Source of the DNA: Novimethylophilus kurashikiensis
GTDB lineage: Bacteria > Pseudomonadota > Gammaproteobacteria > Burkholderiales > Methylophilaceae
Reading direction: 5' to 3'
DNA length: 64,000 nt
Assembly (NCBI RefSeq): GCF_003112435.1
Contig: NZ_BDOQ01000008.1
Span: 1 to 64,000 of the forward strand
The position numbers were made by a program, and so were the translations under genes. A model generated the notes under the pieces. It made no database searches and had not been told where the DNA came from. It worked only from the letters and a program-made list of their open reading frames with translations. Shown in pieces: positions 1 to 8,295 of this stretch; the first letter of the stretch is position 1; the number at the start of each line of letters is the position of its first letter.

Positions 1-36
1 CGACAGATTTAATTGTTTGCTACTGATGGGTATCTG

Positions 37-354
37 TCAGTAATCGACCTTGAGTCCTAGTGATTTGCGCTCATCAATTAAATGCAAAGGAGCATCGGCA
101 AACCCTTGGGATTCATCAAGCAGGTCGCAAAACACCAGCTTTAGCCCACCTTTCTCTAGTCCTAGGGTATGTCCAGTTTGGTAGACCACCCAATCTGGGC
201 CGAGAAGTTCCTTAAACTGAGGAACGGCAACAGGGTCTGCTTGCACTCGAAGGTGCGATAAAGCCATTGCGGCGTTTAACCCTATCAACAAGTCGGCATG
301 CCAATCAGCTACCGATATTTCTGGCGAACTTGTAATTCTATGAACTCGAAGCAT
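37..354 (-). CDS. Hypothetical protein, 105 aa
   Basis: I do not recognise this protein. It is a soluble, mixed-composition polypeptide without signal peptide or membrane segment. The start is supported by AAGGG eight bases before the ATG on the minus strand. A GC-rich hairpin (GGTGCTC/GAGCACC, about 373-393) lies just upstream in the leader and could be a terminator or attenuator. The stop codon lies close to the left end of the window, so its downstream context is unseen. Confidence 0.55.
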   Translation of the reverse strand: MLRVHRITSSPEISVADWHADLLIGLNAAMALSHLRVQADPVAVPQFKELLGPDWVVYQTGHTLGLEKGGLKLVFCDLLDESQGFADAPLHLIDERKSLGLKVDY

Positions 355-434
355 AGTAATCCCTTATAGACCGGTGCTCGGGATTGAGCACCCATACATC
401 TATATAGGCAAAACCAGCTTTAACTCTAAATCTC

Positions 435-576
435 GACAGACTATCGCGTAATTTTTTTTTATACCTATCCTTTCCGGCGCCCGGTCCGACAGACTTTCTC
501 GGCTATTTGTAATTCATACGGGCTATTAAAATCAATGCCTTAGGAGGTAGCTCTCAGACAGACTTTATTGTTCGCT
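435..576. repeat. Degenerate GACAGACTTT repeats in a gene-free stretch
   Basis: The 355-715 interval holds no convincing gene. It contains short related sequences beginning GACAGACT at 435, 488 and 557. The copy at 557-576 (GACAGACTTTATTGTTCGCT) matches positions 2-21 at about 16 of 20 bases, so related copies flank the first gene. Function is unknown; protein-binding sites are possible. The run of T residues near 450-460 makes the stretch AT-rich. Confidence 0.4.
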
Positions 577-715
577 TTCACGCTAAACCATCTTGCCGCT
601 TGATAGCCATCAAGAGCATCGCACGCATTCCAGGTAGATAAAGTTGTTTGCTGTGTCTTCTCGCAGCAGTTCGACCTATACGCCAATAGGTTTAACTACT
701 CTTGAGGACATCCCT

Positions 716-934
716 ATGAACGACTCTAAGATTGTTTACGTGTTTCGGAATGAAGCTGATGAACCCCAGTTTGACGAGGCTTCGCATTCAGGTACTTTTG
801 GTGACGTTCTGGAAGCTGCAAAGCGACTGGCACGCACGACCGCAGGCTTTATGTTTGCCCAGGTACTCGACCATTCCGGAAAGGTTATGGCCAACGTATG
901 CCAAGAAGGCGTTCATCTCAGCAAAGACGCCTAA
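716..934 (+). CDS. Hypothetical protein, 72 aa
   Basis: This small acidic soluble protein is unrecognised. I chose the ATG at 716 over the upstream one because GAGGA lies eight bases before it, while the upstream extension is low-complexity and lacks a ribosome site. A strong terminator follows seven bases after the stop, which suggests a single-gene transcription unit. Confidence 0.6.
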   Translation: MNDSKIVYVFRNEADEPQFDEASHSGTFGDVLEAAKRLARTTAGFMFAQVLDHSGKVMANVCQEGVHLSKDA

Positions 935-940
935 CTCTCC

Positions 941-975
941 AGTGCCCATCATCTCTCGATGGGCACTTGTTTTTA
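941..975 (+). terminator. Rho-independent terminator
   Basis: A ten-base stem, AGTGCCCATC pairing with GATGGGCACT, has a seven-base loop and is followed by TGTTTTT. It ends the transcript of the 72-aa gene before it. Confidence 0.85.
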
Positions 976-1124
976 CCCAAAATCCTTCAATTTTGTCAAT
1001 ATTGCAAAAATCTAATATTTAGCAAAATCACCAAATCCCGCGCTCAGCTTGGGTTCCACGCGCCTTAGATTTTTAAAACTCCTGTGATAGCCTATTCTTA
1101 CATCAACAACAATCATGGAGTTAT

Positions 1125-1679
1125 ATGACAAAATTTGATAAAGCTGTAATCCTTGGCGGGATTGTTGCGCTAGTGTGTCTCTCAATCTGGGGCGAATTTT
1201 TGGTGGCTATTTACGACCGCTCTGTTGCCAGACCGTTGGATACCAGCAACCCTATTGAGGTGTCGATTGGGCGAACGGTGGAGGAGTATGCTCGGCGCAA
1301 TAACATCCCTACGCCAGCCGTTCGAATCTCTGGAACGGACCCCCTTTCCCTACGGCCGTGGTTCACGAATGGCGTTATCGTCTTCCCAAGCACCCTACTC
1401 ACTGCTGAATCTATAGATATTGCCGCAATTCTTGGCCATGAATCGGGCCATATCACAAATCAAGACAAGCTTTTTGGGGGTGTGGATTTGCACGGCCGTG
1501 AATCACGACTTCGCAGTGAATCTGCAGCCGACAAGGTGGCGATAGCTTTGGCAGGATGCGATGCACAACGTCACTTGTTGACGCACTATAGGAAGAAATT
1601 TGAGGAGGCTGCCGCAAATATCAAGGACCCTCACCCCTCCTATGCTGACCGTCTTGCCCTGACAAAGGACTGCAGCTAA
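1125..1679 (+). CDS. Membrane-anchored M48-like zinc metalloprotease, 184 aa
   Basis: This is probably a small zinc protease. Residues about 8-29 form one hydrophobic helix that would anchor it in the inner membrane. The zinc-binding motif HESGH is at residues 105-109, and a later ESAAD at about 132-136 supplies the likely third ligand, as in the M48 family. It is much shorter than HtpX or Oma1-type proteins and looks like a minimal peptidase domain on an anchor. GGAG precedes the ATG by six bases. Substrate and role are unknown. Confidence 0.7.
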   Translation: MTKFDKAVILGGIVALVCLSIWGEFLVAIYDRSVARPLDTSNPIEVSIGRTVEEYARRNNIPTPAVRISGTDPLSLRPWFTNGVIVFPSTLLTAESIDIAAILGHESGHITNQDKLFGGVDLHGRESRLRSESAADKVAIALAGCDAQRHLLTHYRKKFEEAAANIKDPHPSYADRLALTKDCS

Positions 1680-1692
1680 GTCCTCTAAAGAA

Positions 1693-1714
1693 AAACCCGC
1701 TGAAAAGCGGGTTT
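1693..1714. terminator. Bidirectional terminator between convergent genes
   Basis: AAACCCGC pairs with GCGGGTTT around a six-base loop. An A tract on the left and T residues on the right let it serve both the rightward protease gene and the leftward gene at 1724-2260. Confidence 0.75.
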
Positions 1715-1723
1715 CGAGAGCCA

Positions 1724-2260
1724 TCAATTCGATGGGTAATCCACGGTTAAGGTGGCTTGCACCAGGTTGGCCACATGCTGATGGAAGTCGGGTCGATTAG
1801 CCAGGCTAGCCGGCAACTCAACCACATCAGAGGTGCGATAACTCCCCTCCTCCTCGCATTCCACTCGGTACTCCTCAGCCTCTTCTGCCGTATCCAGCAA
1901 ATGCAGATAGAGCTCAGTGCTGCTACCGCCTTCCTGTATCACCGCATACACCGACCCTCGTACCGCGGGCACAATGCGACCAAGATACAGCGTCGCAGGC
2001 GTCCCCTCATGGTCAGACAAGTAATACAGATTGGAGCCGGTATCGAACACCGCTTCCTCAAGGTTTTCTTCAGTGAGAATCATTGAACAGGCTTGCCCCT
2101 CCTCGTCCATCCAGGAAAAGCGTGCTACCTGGTTCTCCGCCTCCCCTACAGCTTCTGCCAGACTGATTGCTTCCGGAAGCAAGGCCTTTCCATCAAGCCG
2201 AACGACGTCGACGCTGACCAGTTCACCCAGAAACTCCGATACTTTTATAGATGCACCCAT
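1724..2260 (-). CDS. Hypothetical acidic protein, 178 aa
   Basis: This protein is unrecognised. It is very acidic, rich in Glu, with no signal peptide or membrane segment. The start is clear: AGGAGGAAAT lies directly before the ATG on the minus strand. A CCTATAC element lies about 32 bases further upstream (2293-2300), the same layout seen at many accessory genes in this window. It is transcribed towards the protease gene, with a shared terminator. Confidence 0.65.
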   Translation of the reverse strand: MGASIKVSEFLGELVSVDVVRLDGKALLPEAISLAEAVGEAENQVARFSWMDEEGQACSMILTEENLEEAVFDTGSNLYYLSDHEGTPATLYLGRIVPAVRGSVYAVIQEGGSSTELYLHLLDTAEEAEEYRVECEEEGSYRTSDVVELPASLANRPDFHQHVANLVQATLTVDYPSN

Positions 2261-2396
2261 TATTTCCTCCTATAGGCGAGAATGCCAATTGTGTATAGGA
2301 AAACATTTCGACCCTATACAGCGTAAGGCCCTACAGAAGCACCCTCATTGAATTTAGTGCTGGACAAATACACGCAATGAGTGTATACTGTGTTTC

Positions 2397-2708
2397 ATGA
2401 AATCGACTAAAGGGACGCTTGAATCGGCCAATTTCCCCTTAGGGACAATAGCTCAGAGCATTTCAAGCAGAATCTCCCGCCCCTCAATCGATGAAATTAA
2501 GCGCGCCAGGACAGCTGCTGGTTTGAGTCAAGCGCAGGCAGCACAATTGGTATCACCCGCTCCAACCCAGCCATACCGCACCTGGCAGGGATATGAAGCC
2601 CCTCCTGGTCGTGGTCATCGAGAGATGCCACTGGCAGTTTGGGAGTTATTTTTACTGCTTACCGACCAGCACCCAACCCTTAAGGTCGTTAGTAGAAACA
2701 CTGAATAG
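2397..2708 (+). CDS. XRE-type helix-turn-helix protein, 103 aa
   Basis: Residues about 30-92 have the pattern of a Cro/XRE helix-turn-helix: an IKRARTAAGLSQAQAAQLV helix pair, then a recognition segment with RTWQGYE and a last helix with WELFLLL. The first 30 residues are unrelated and look disordered. It is probably a small DNA-binding repressor, possibly of its own promoter: a GTATAC sequence stands just before the start. The next gene starts 51 bases downstream. Confidence 0.65.
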   Translation: MKSTKGTLESANFPLGTIAQSISSRISRPSIDEIKRARTAAGLSQAQAAQLVSPAPTQPYRTWQGYEAPPGRGHREMPLAVWELFLLLTDQHPTLKVVSRNTE

Positions 2709-2759
2709 GTGCCGCTATACTTGCGGCGTCCAAAAACTCAAAGAATCAAAGGAAAAATC

Positions 2760-3356
2760 ATGTTAGACGTAATTGCAAATGCACTTTATCTTGGCTTCCT
2801 GACCACTACTCAAGTCAGTCTCTTGACTGTTGGGGATGTGCCTAAGATGCCCTTACATACTGTGGCTCAAGTCGAATTCAAGCCACAAACCACTATTTTT
2901 AGCGAGAACTTCCGTTGCCGTTATTCCGGCATTACGGTTCCATTTGAGCGTGATTGGGAAGAGGTGACTGAAAACACCTTTACCCATAGCAAAACGGTCA
3001 ATCCGCCGGAATTGGGCAAGACTTATAAGTACGCCATTCTGGTAAACAAAAAGTCATGCCCGGGTAAGCCCGTTGAACATATGTTCAGCACTGGAACGTA
3101 CATGGCTAAGTTCAGTGATGCAGGAGTACCTGATGACATGTTGGTTGTCGCGATTGGGCTGAACCCAGAAGCTGACAAGCAGCCTCAATGGTTCCAGCAG
3201 GTAATGAAGGCAGTTCAAGATGCGGCAGGGTCAAACGCTGTCGCCAAGGACTTCTTGGATTTCAATGCGAGCGGTGTTCCCAAGGACGCTGTTGCAAAAC
3301 AGTCTAAGAAGGAAGACGCTCAGCCCGGCGCTGAGCAAGCCAACAAGGCAAATTAA
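2760..3356 (+). CDS. Hypothetical protein, 198 aa
   Basis: This protein is unrecognised. I chose the ATG at 2760 because AAAGGAAAAA precedes it, rather than a longer reading frame that begins inside the previous gene's stop. The middle contains two Cys residues and many aromatic residues, consistent with a folded beta-rich domain; the last 30 residues are charged and low-complexity (Lys, Glu, Ala, Gln). A CCGCTATAC element lies 39 bases before the start. Confidence 0.6.
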   Translation: MLDVIANALYLGFLTTTQVSLLTVGDVPKMPLHTVAQVEFKPQTTIFSENFRCRYSGITVPFERDWEEVTENTFTHSKTVNPPELGKTYKYAILVNKKSCPGKPVEHMFSTGTYMAKFSDAGVPDDMLVVAIGLNPEADKQPQWFQQVMKAVQDAAGSNAVAKDFLDFNASGVPKDAVAKQSKKEDAQPGAEQANKAN

Positions 3357-3379
3357 GCAAGGAAACCCCTTCGCTCTCT

Positions 3380-3416
3380 AACCCCGGTTCGCATGTCGTT
3401 CCGGGGTTTAGCTTTT
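3380..3416 (+). terminator. Rho-independent terminator
   Basis: AACCCCGG pairs with CCGGGGTT around a loop of about 13 bases and is followed by TAGCTTTT. It ends the transcript of the 198-aa gene. Confidence 0.7.
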
Positions 3417-3525
3417 CAGTCCCAACTTGGGATTTTTCGTTCTCAAATTGGGTACTCCCCTCCCCTATTCTTATTGCCGCTGATTGGGTATATTGACCTC
3501 ATCTCACGAGGTCCCTACATTCAGC

Positions 3526-5349
3526 ATGGCGCAGAATAACGACATTGCCAAACCGGTAAGGCGGTATACCCGCGTCGATTTTGCAGCCCTTCGTGCTTTT
3601 CTTAATGGGGTGCAGCTCGACCTCCTTGTCGACCGCTATTATTCGGAGGACGATATGCTCGACCGCGGCTGGGAATCAGCCCGGGATGTGCATAGCTGGC
3701 TAGAAGTCATGTCTCAAGACATGGCCGACCGGGCATTGAAGACCTACCCCACCATCGCTGGAATTCTTGCTGATTCCAGGAGGTCTGGAAGGTGGTCCAA
3801 ACCCGTCATCGATTTTCTGACCGTCAATGCCGAGAAAGACCTTAGTCGCCCCTTTCCTACCGACTCCATCTCAGTATGGTTCAAGCCGCGATTGGCTGAT
3901 GCCCTGAAGGGAGTTGGCCTGGCGTCCCTCGCCGACCTCAAGCGATATATCGAATCGGCTGGCCTTGGTTGGTGGCGCCCTATTCCCCGTGTTGGCGCTG
4001 GTAAGGCGCGAGTAATCGAGCACTGGCTTACCCAAAACTCCCAATTCATTGGGGCATTAACGCTGGAAGCCTCCCTCCCCGCTGTTACTAACCAGGTCAC
4101 CGTTGGTATGGATACTGGATTGCCGGTTCCACTAGAGCGTATTGGAGGCATTACGCCTACCCTGAATGGGTCCCAAGGGAGAAACCGTAACACCTCCTTT
4201 TGCCTCATCTCGGCCAGAAATGACTTGGAAGCCATTCAAGCCTACCTTTATCGCTTTCGCGGTCGGGAAAAAACACTCCGCTCCTACCGAAAAGAGCTTG
4301 AACGGTTCCTGCTGTGGTGCGTTCTCGAGCGTCGTGTGGCCATGTCTAGCGTCCTGACGGATGAATGCGAGGCCTACAAGAACTTTATTGCCGATATCCC
4401 TGCAGATTGGTGCGGGAAGAACCCTCAAATACCCCGCCTTTCGCAGCGTTGGCGCCCTTTCGCGGGTCAACTCCAGCCTGAATCTCAGCGCTATGCCATC
4501 CAGGCAATTCGAACATTTTTCGAGTGGCTGGTGGATGTCCGATACCTCCTGGGGAATCCATGGAAAACGGTAGCTGACCCCAGCACCATCCACCGAGAGA
4601 TGCCAATGCAAATTGAGAAAGCCCTCCCTCAGCAGCTATGGGAGGAATTGGCTAATCAAGGAGGGTTATTGGACAGGGTTTGTGATGGCGAAATATTCAA
4701 CGCGATACGCCGGCCAAAGACCTCCTCGCTACCGGCGCAATTCCGGCTAGCCCGCGCCGCCATTCTTTTGATTGGCTTTACAGGGATTCGTCGTGAGGAG
4801 GCTGCTCGAGCCACTCGAAACAAGCTTAAACCAGTCCCTGGGCGGAATCTCTGGCAGTTAACCGTCGTCGGGAAGCGCAATAAGGAACGCACCGTATTCT
4901 TCCCACCACGTGTGATAGATGCGTTGAAAGCACATTGGCTAGACCGAGGACATGATTTTTCCGACCCCCACCAGGAGCTCGCATTAATTGCTCCTATCGT
5001 CATAGCGCCAACCAGGTCGGCCTGCGCGAAACATGAGGTGGAGGGTGATGACATCCTTTCGGGTCGAGGCTTTGCCCCTGACAGCTTAGGCCGGCTGGTC
5101 AAATCCTCATTGCTGCGCTTGGCTGACGACCATGAGGCGCCTATATCGCCAGAGGAACGTCACCTGCTGCGCTCAGTTGCACCTCACGCATTACGGCATA
5201 CATTCGCCACTGTTTCCACTGCAAAGCAGATGCCCCCTGACGTCCTGCAGCAGCTCCTTGGCCACGCATCTCTCACGACCACCTCCATATACGTGCATGC
5301 TCAACGTCAGCGCAGTCTCGACGAAGTAGCAAAACTCTACAAAGGTTAG
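3526..5349 (+). CDS. Tyrosine recombinase / phage-type integrase with extended N-terminus, 607 aa
   Basis: The C-terminal half is a tyrosine recombinase catalytic domain. It shows the first Arg in GIRREEAA (about residue 420), the beta-hairpin Lys in VGKRNKERT, the box II motif HALRHTF (about 555), LGHAS (about 578) and the nucleophile Tyr in SIYVH (about 588). A SAM-like core-binding domain precedes it (about 240-370). The first 200 residues resemble the DUF3701 domain of some long proteobacterial integrases. ATG 3526 is preferred to an upstream TTG, although its GAGG is rather distant. It may be a relic of an integrated island or may resolve plasmid multimers; no att site was identified. 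Confidence 0.85.
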   Translation: MAQNNDIAKPVRRYTRVDFAALRAFLNGVQLDLLVDRYYSEDDMLDRGWESARDVHSWLEVMSQDMADRALKTYPTIAGILADSRRSGRWSKPVIDFLTVNAEKDLSRPFPTDSISVWFKPRLADALKGVGLASLADLKRYIESAGLGWWRPIPRVGAGKARVIEHWLTQNSQFIGALTLEASLPAVTNQVTVGMDTGLPVPLERIGGITPTLNGSQGRNRNTSFCLISARNDLEAIQAYLYRFRGREKTLRSYRKELERFLLWCVLERRVAMSSVLTDECEAYKNFIADIPADWCGKNPQIPRLSQRWRPFAGQLQPESQRYAIQAIRTFFEWLVDVRYLLGNPWKTVADPSTIHREMPMQIEKALPQQLWEELANQGGLLDRVCDGEIFNAIRRPKTSSLPAQFRLARAAILLIGFTGIRREEAARATRNKLKPVPGRNLWQLTVVGKRNKERTVFFPPRVIDALKAHWLDRGHDFSDPHQELALIAPIVIAPTRSACAKHEVEGDDILSGRGFAPDSLGRLVKSSLLRLADDHEAPISPEERHLLRSVAPHALRHTFATVSTAKQMPPDVLQQLLGHASLTTTSIYVHAQRQRSLDEVAKLYKG

Positions 5350-5445
5350 CCCATCCCCCACCCCTCAATTACGAGGTGGTTCCTATACATGAGTAGGTTA
5401 TATCGCGAGCCCGTTATTACCGAGGGCACGCAAAAGGACATACTC

Positions 5446-5769
5446 ATGACTTACAACAAAATCAAACAAAACTCAGCCCATAAAAACAAGGGCGATATCG
5501 CAGCAAAGCATGATGTTCTGGATGTCGTATCGTCAGGTTTCGTAAACCTGGTCGGTATGTTTGTCTCAGCCATCATTTTCGTTGCCATCATGCTTATCGC
5601 AGGTGGTCTTGGATTCATTCTCCATTGGGCACAGGTTAATTTTCCCTGGATGCCGCACTGGATGATTGACCTGGGACACATTCTCGAAGCTTCGCTGTTC
5701 GTACTCGACTGCGCCGGTCTTTTCTGGTCAGTGCTGAAGCACAGCGTTATGCAATTCAAGCATGCATAA
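5446..5769 (+). CDS. Small two-helix membrane protein, 107 aa
   Basis: This protein is unrecognised. After a basic, soluble N-terminus of about 35 residues come two hydrophobic segments (about 38-62 and 76-100), so it should be an inner-membrane protein. The ATG at 5446 has AAAAGGA six bases upstream. A CCTATAC element lies near 5382-5388. A very small gene with the same type of ribosome site follows 13 bases later. Confidence 0.55.
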   Translation: MTYNKIKQNSAHKNKGDIAAKHDVLDVVSSGFVNLVGMFVSAIIFVAIMLIAGGLGFILHWAQVNFPWMPHWMIDLGHILEASLFVLDCAGLFWSVLKHSVMQFKHA

Positions 5770-5782
5770 AAGGACTTAATTC

Positions 5783-5899
5783 ATGTTAGGAACCGATGTT
5801 TTTAGTGTGGAGCGCCTTCTTCGTGCAGGTGCCCAATCAGGCGTCAAGGAATTTTTCGTGCCTTGGCTATTCGTCTTCAAGTTCTTTAGCAGGTTCTAG
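5783..5899 (+). CDS. Very small protein, 38 aa
   Basis: A 38-codon frame starts with an ATG preceded by AAAAGGACTTAATTC, matching the ribosome site of the previous gene, and ends just before a terminator. The peptide is hydrophobic and aromatic in its second half (FFVPWLFVFKFF), so it may insert in the membrane. It is probably co-transcribed with the two-helix protein before it. It could be chance coding, but site and spacing favour translation. Confidence 0.45.
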   Translation: MLGTDVFSVERLLRAGAQSGVKEFFVPWLFVFKFFSRF

Positions 5900-5912
5900 C
5901 TTAGTTAAGCTC

Positions 5913-5950
5913 AAAACGGTCAAGCCATCTCGCTTGGCCGTTTTCATTTC
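5913..5950 (+). terminator. Rho-independent terminator
   Basis: AAAACGG-TCAAGC pairs with GCTTGG-CCGTTTT around a short loop, followed by CATTTC. It marks the end of the preceding small operon and the left border of the repeat array. Confidence 0.7.
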
Positions 5951-5969
5951 GCAGTCGCGAATTTTCCCC

Positions 5970-7009
5970 AAAAAAGCTCACCATAAAATTTTTAGCGCAC
6001 GACACACTTTGGAACCAGAGGAACTCTTTTATGGTGAGCTTTTTTGTTGGATTGGGACTGATAACCTCTGAAAAGTGTTCCAACTTGGAACACTTTTTTC
6101 GCTTATCGCACCGGCTCGAACTGCTAGAAGGGAATGACTTATGGTGAGCTTTTTTGTTTAATTTTAACTGCCATATTTAAAAGTGTTCCAACTTGGAACA
6201 CTTTTTTGGCGTTTACATTTTGCCCGTGTGAATTTCAACCAAAAAAGCTCACCATAAATTTTATGTCGCCCAATACACCACACATCATAGTAATTGGCTT
6301 TGGTGAGCTTTTTTGTTGCCATGCTCCTGGCTACATATGAACAGTGTCCCAATTTTAAACATTTTGTCGTTTACTGATTAAATTCTGCAAGCCTTCTACT
6401 TCGTCCAGCCGCATTATTTATGGTGAGTCTTTTTGTTGAAGCTAAACTGCCCCATTAAAAAGTGTTCCAACTTGGAACACTTTTATTGTCGATAGCATTA
6501 GATGGTGTGAGTCTCCACCAAAAAGGCTCACCATAAATTTAATCGCGATTCATCCCGCGTAACCTAGTAATTGACGTCGGTGAGTGATTTTAAATGGACA
6601 TCCCCTGGTTAATACTAAAAAGTGTTCCAACTTGGAACACTTTTTACACCTACGCCTAGGCTCAACTTACTTGAAGTAGACAGCTTAATGGTGAGTCTTT
6701 TTGTTCAGTCAAACCAGCAGTTCCAGCTGATTGAGGAATTCTCGACAAAAAAGCTCACCATATATACTGAGGATACCGGCGGTTTAAGCCTGATGAGGAA
6801 AGAATTTTCCAAAACATTATGAGCAAATTTACAAGGAAGAGTTGTTTTAAGTGGCGGCGGCATAAAAAGTGTTCCAAGTTGGAACACTTTTTATATTGAA
6901 CCACTGGCCGATGGCCAGAGAAGAACTAATTTTTCGTGAAATTTTGTGGTGAGCTTTTTTGGACGGAATTTTCTACCTATCCAAAAGTGTTCCAACTTGG
7001 AACACTTTT
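5970..7009. repeat. Composite array: iteron-like elements interleaved with a 27-bp palindrome; probable centromere/incompatibility region
   Basis: The gene-free interval 5900-7284 is filled by two repeat families. Family A has the core AAAAAAGCTCACCATAAA, identical to the iterons by repB. It occurs forward at about 5970, 6241, 6520 and 6747, and inverted at about 6028, 6138, 6297, 6417, 6574 (degenerate), 6685 and 6943. Family B is a palindrome with core GTGTTCCAACTTGGAACAC inside A and T runs, perfect at 6071, 6179, 6458, 6617, 6864 and 6983, degenerate at 6342 and 7253. Inverted A to next B is 39-43 bases in six units; forward A to inverted A is 52-56 bases in three. Placement downstream of parB recalls sopC of F. 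Open frames here are made of repeat sequence and are not genes. Confidence 0.8.
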
Positions 7010-7172
7010 TCCAGCCTTTGGGGTGAGGTAATTTGGGGAGTTTGTCGAAAGACAGGAAGGCAGCTTGTTGCAATAAAAAGGGACAGTCCGAGCTTTGGCA
7101 ATTCCGTATTAAACCGAAAATACCATGCCCACTCACATCACTGTTGGAACGCGCAAAACAAGGAAGCTAAAT

Positions 7173-7186
7173 TTTCCACGTGGAAA
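7173..7186. promoter_or_regulatory. Candidate parS site
   Basis: TTTCCACGTGGAAA is a perfect 14-bp palindrome 99 bases beyond the parB stop. It resembles the general ParB target built on CACGTG, and its TTCCA/TGGAA arms recur in the palindrome family of the neighbouring array. ParB binding is inferred, not shown. Confidence 0.5.
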
Positions 7187-7252
7187 CTAAAAAGGTTTAG
7201 CTTATTGAATCGATGGTGATGGATTTTAGCGCCTGAGAAACAGGCGAAGAAA

Positions 7253-7280
7253 AAAGTGTCCCGAGTTGAGACACTTTATA
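7253..7280 (-). terminator. Terminator of parAB / degenerate palindrome copy
   Basis: AAAGTGTC pairs with GACACTTT. Read on the minus strand the stem is followed by TTTTTTC, so it can end the parA-parB transcript. It is also a diverged copy of the array palindrome, which suggests those palindromes could have a dual role. Confidence 0.6.
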
Positions 7281-7284
7281 TTTG

Positions 7285-8286
7285 CTAGGACGGGGTATAG
7301 AGCTTAGTAGTCAAACTTCTAAGTTCATGTTCAATTTCGGGCGTAAGTGAGGATGCCTTAATTTTGATAATGAAGTGATTTTGGTCTTTCGTAATGCTGC
7401 CTGCCTGCGTCCCCTTGAAGAATAGCTTATGAATGTCGCGGGTATCAGGAGGGGTGGTCTCGGTTGTTGCCGACGTCATTGCTGCCTTAAGCTGTGCCGT
7501 TAATTGACTCTGATTAATCGCACCAGAAACAAACTCTGGCCATAGCTTGCCTAGTGAATCTTGAGCCTTATCGCCATGGTTATCGAGGAGAGACTTAATT
7601 TCTTGCGCAGCAGCTGCACCAAGAAGTGAAGGCTGAGAATCTAGGTCGGATAAAACAAAATCAGGTAGCTCGTCAAAAGATTTAAGTCGGTAATAATTCG
7701 AGCGCTTCATACGCATTTCAGAAATGAGTGCTGTCTTAAAGCGAAATTTGGACTCGATGCGCGTCAGATGCTTACTAATTTCATAGTCCGAAAGGTTGAC
7801 CCGGCCAATATTCTCAAGGAGGCCAAGCAACGCCATATCCGCATCAGATACTTCACGAATCCTGCCTGGAATGTGAGTTTCGCCGCGTAGCTTATAAGCT
7901 TCTACTCGACGCTCACCAGCAATTAATTGGTAACGGCCGGGGACCTCCGGGGAGGGCCTAACAAGAATAGGATGAATAAGGTCGCCAGCAACCTCGATAT
8001 CGCGGGCAAGTTGGACTAGTTCTTCCTGGTCGAACTCAATACGAGGCTGTTCAGGATTGCGGTCGATAAGCTCGAGGGGTAGCTTATCTTCTTGTTTAGC
8101 CGCCAACTCCGCTTCAAGGCTTCTAATCTTTTCCTCATACGCCTGAAGCTCATCACGAAATTGCATAAGCTGGCCAGGAGCTGATTTATTCACTTGCCGT
8201 GCGGAATTTCTCTCCCTTGAGGCGAGCGCAAGTGCGTCATCGAGACCATCTCCCGTTATCTCTCCTAATTTTTTTCCAACTGACAT
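7285..8286 (-). CDS. parB: ParB family partition protein, 333 aa
   Basis: This is the centromere-binding CTPase of plasmid partition. The ParB/Spo0J nucleotide-binding core runs from about 70 to 170, with GERRVEA at 124-130 and ENIGRVNLSDYE at 158-169. A helix-turn-helix region follows (about 175-205). Residues 45-65 are a predicted coiled coil, and a C-terminal dimer domain is likely. AGGAGGAAGCT precedes the ATG. It is the second gene of a parA-parB operon with nine bases between the genes. Its likely targets are the palindromes and the CACGTG site immediately downstream. Confidence 0.93.
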   Translation of the reverse strand: MSVGKKLGEITGDGLDDALALASRERNSARQVNKSAPGQLMQFRDELQAYEEKIRSLEAELAAKQEDKLPLELIDRNPEQPRIEFDQEELVQLARDIEVAGDLIHPILVRPSPEVPGRYQLIAGERRVEAYKLRGETHIPGRIREVSDADMALLGLLENIGRVNLSDYEISKHLTRIESKFRFKTALISEMRMKRSNYYRLKSFDELPDFVLSDLDSQPSLLGAAAAQEIKSLLDNHGDKAQDSLGKLWPEFVSGAINQSQLTAQLKAAMTSATTETTPPDTRDIHKLFFKGTQAGSITKDQNHFIIKIKASSLTPEIEHELRSLTTKLYTPS

Positions 8287-8295
8287 AGCTTCCTC

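Noticed and set aside
5970-7009. Possible CRISPR array
   Set aside because: Repeats occur in both orientations and in two families with irregular spacers, and no cas gene is present.
5796-7219. Several open frames of 60-91 codons on both strands
   Set aside because: They are made of the repeat elements, lack ribosome sites and contradict each other; the region is a repeat array.
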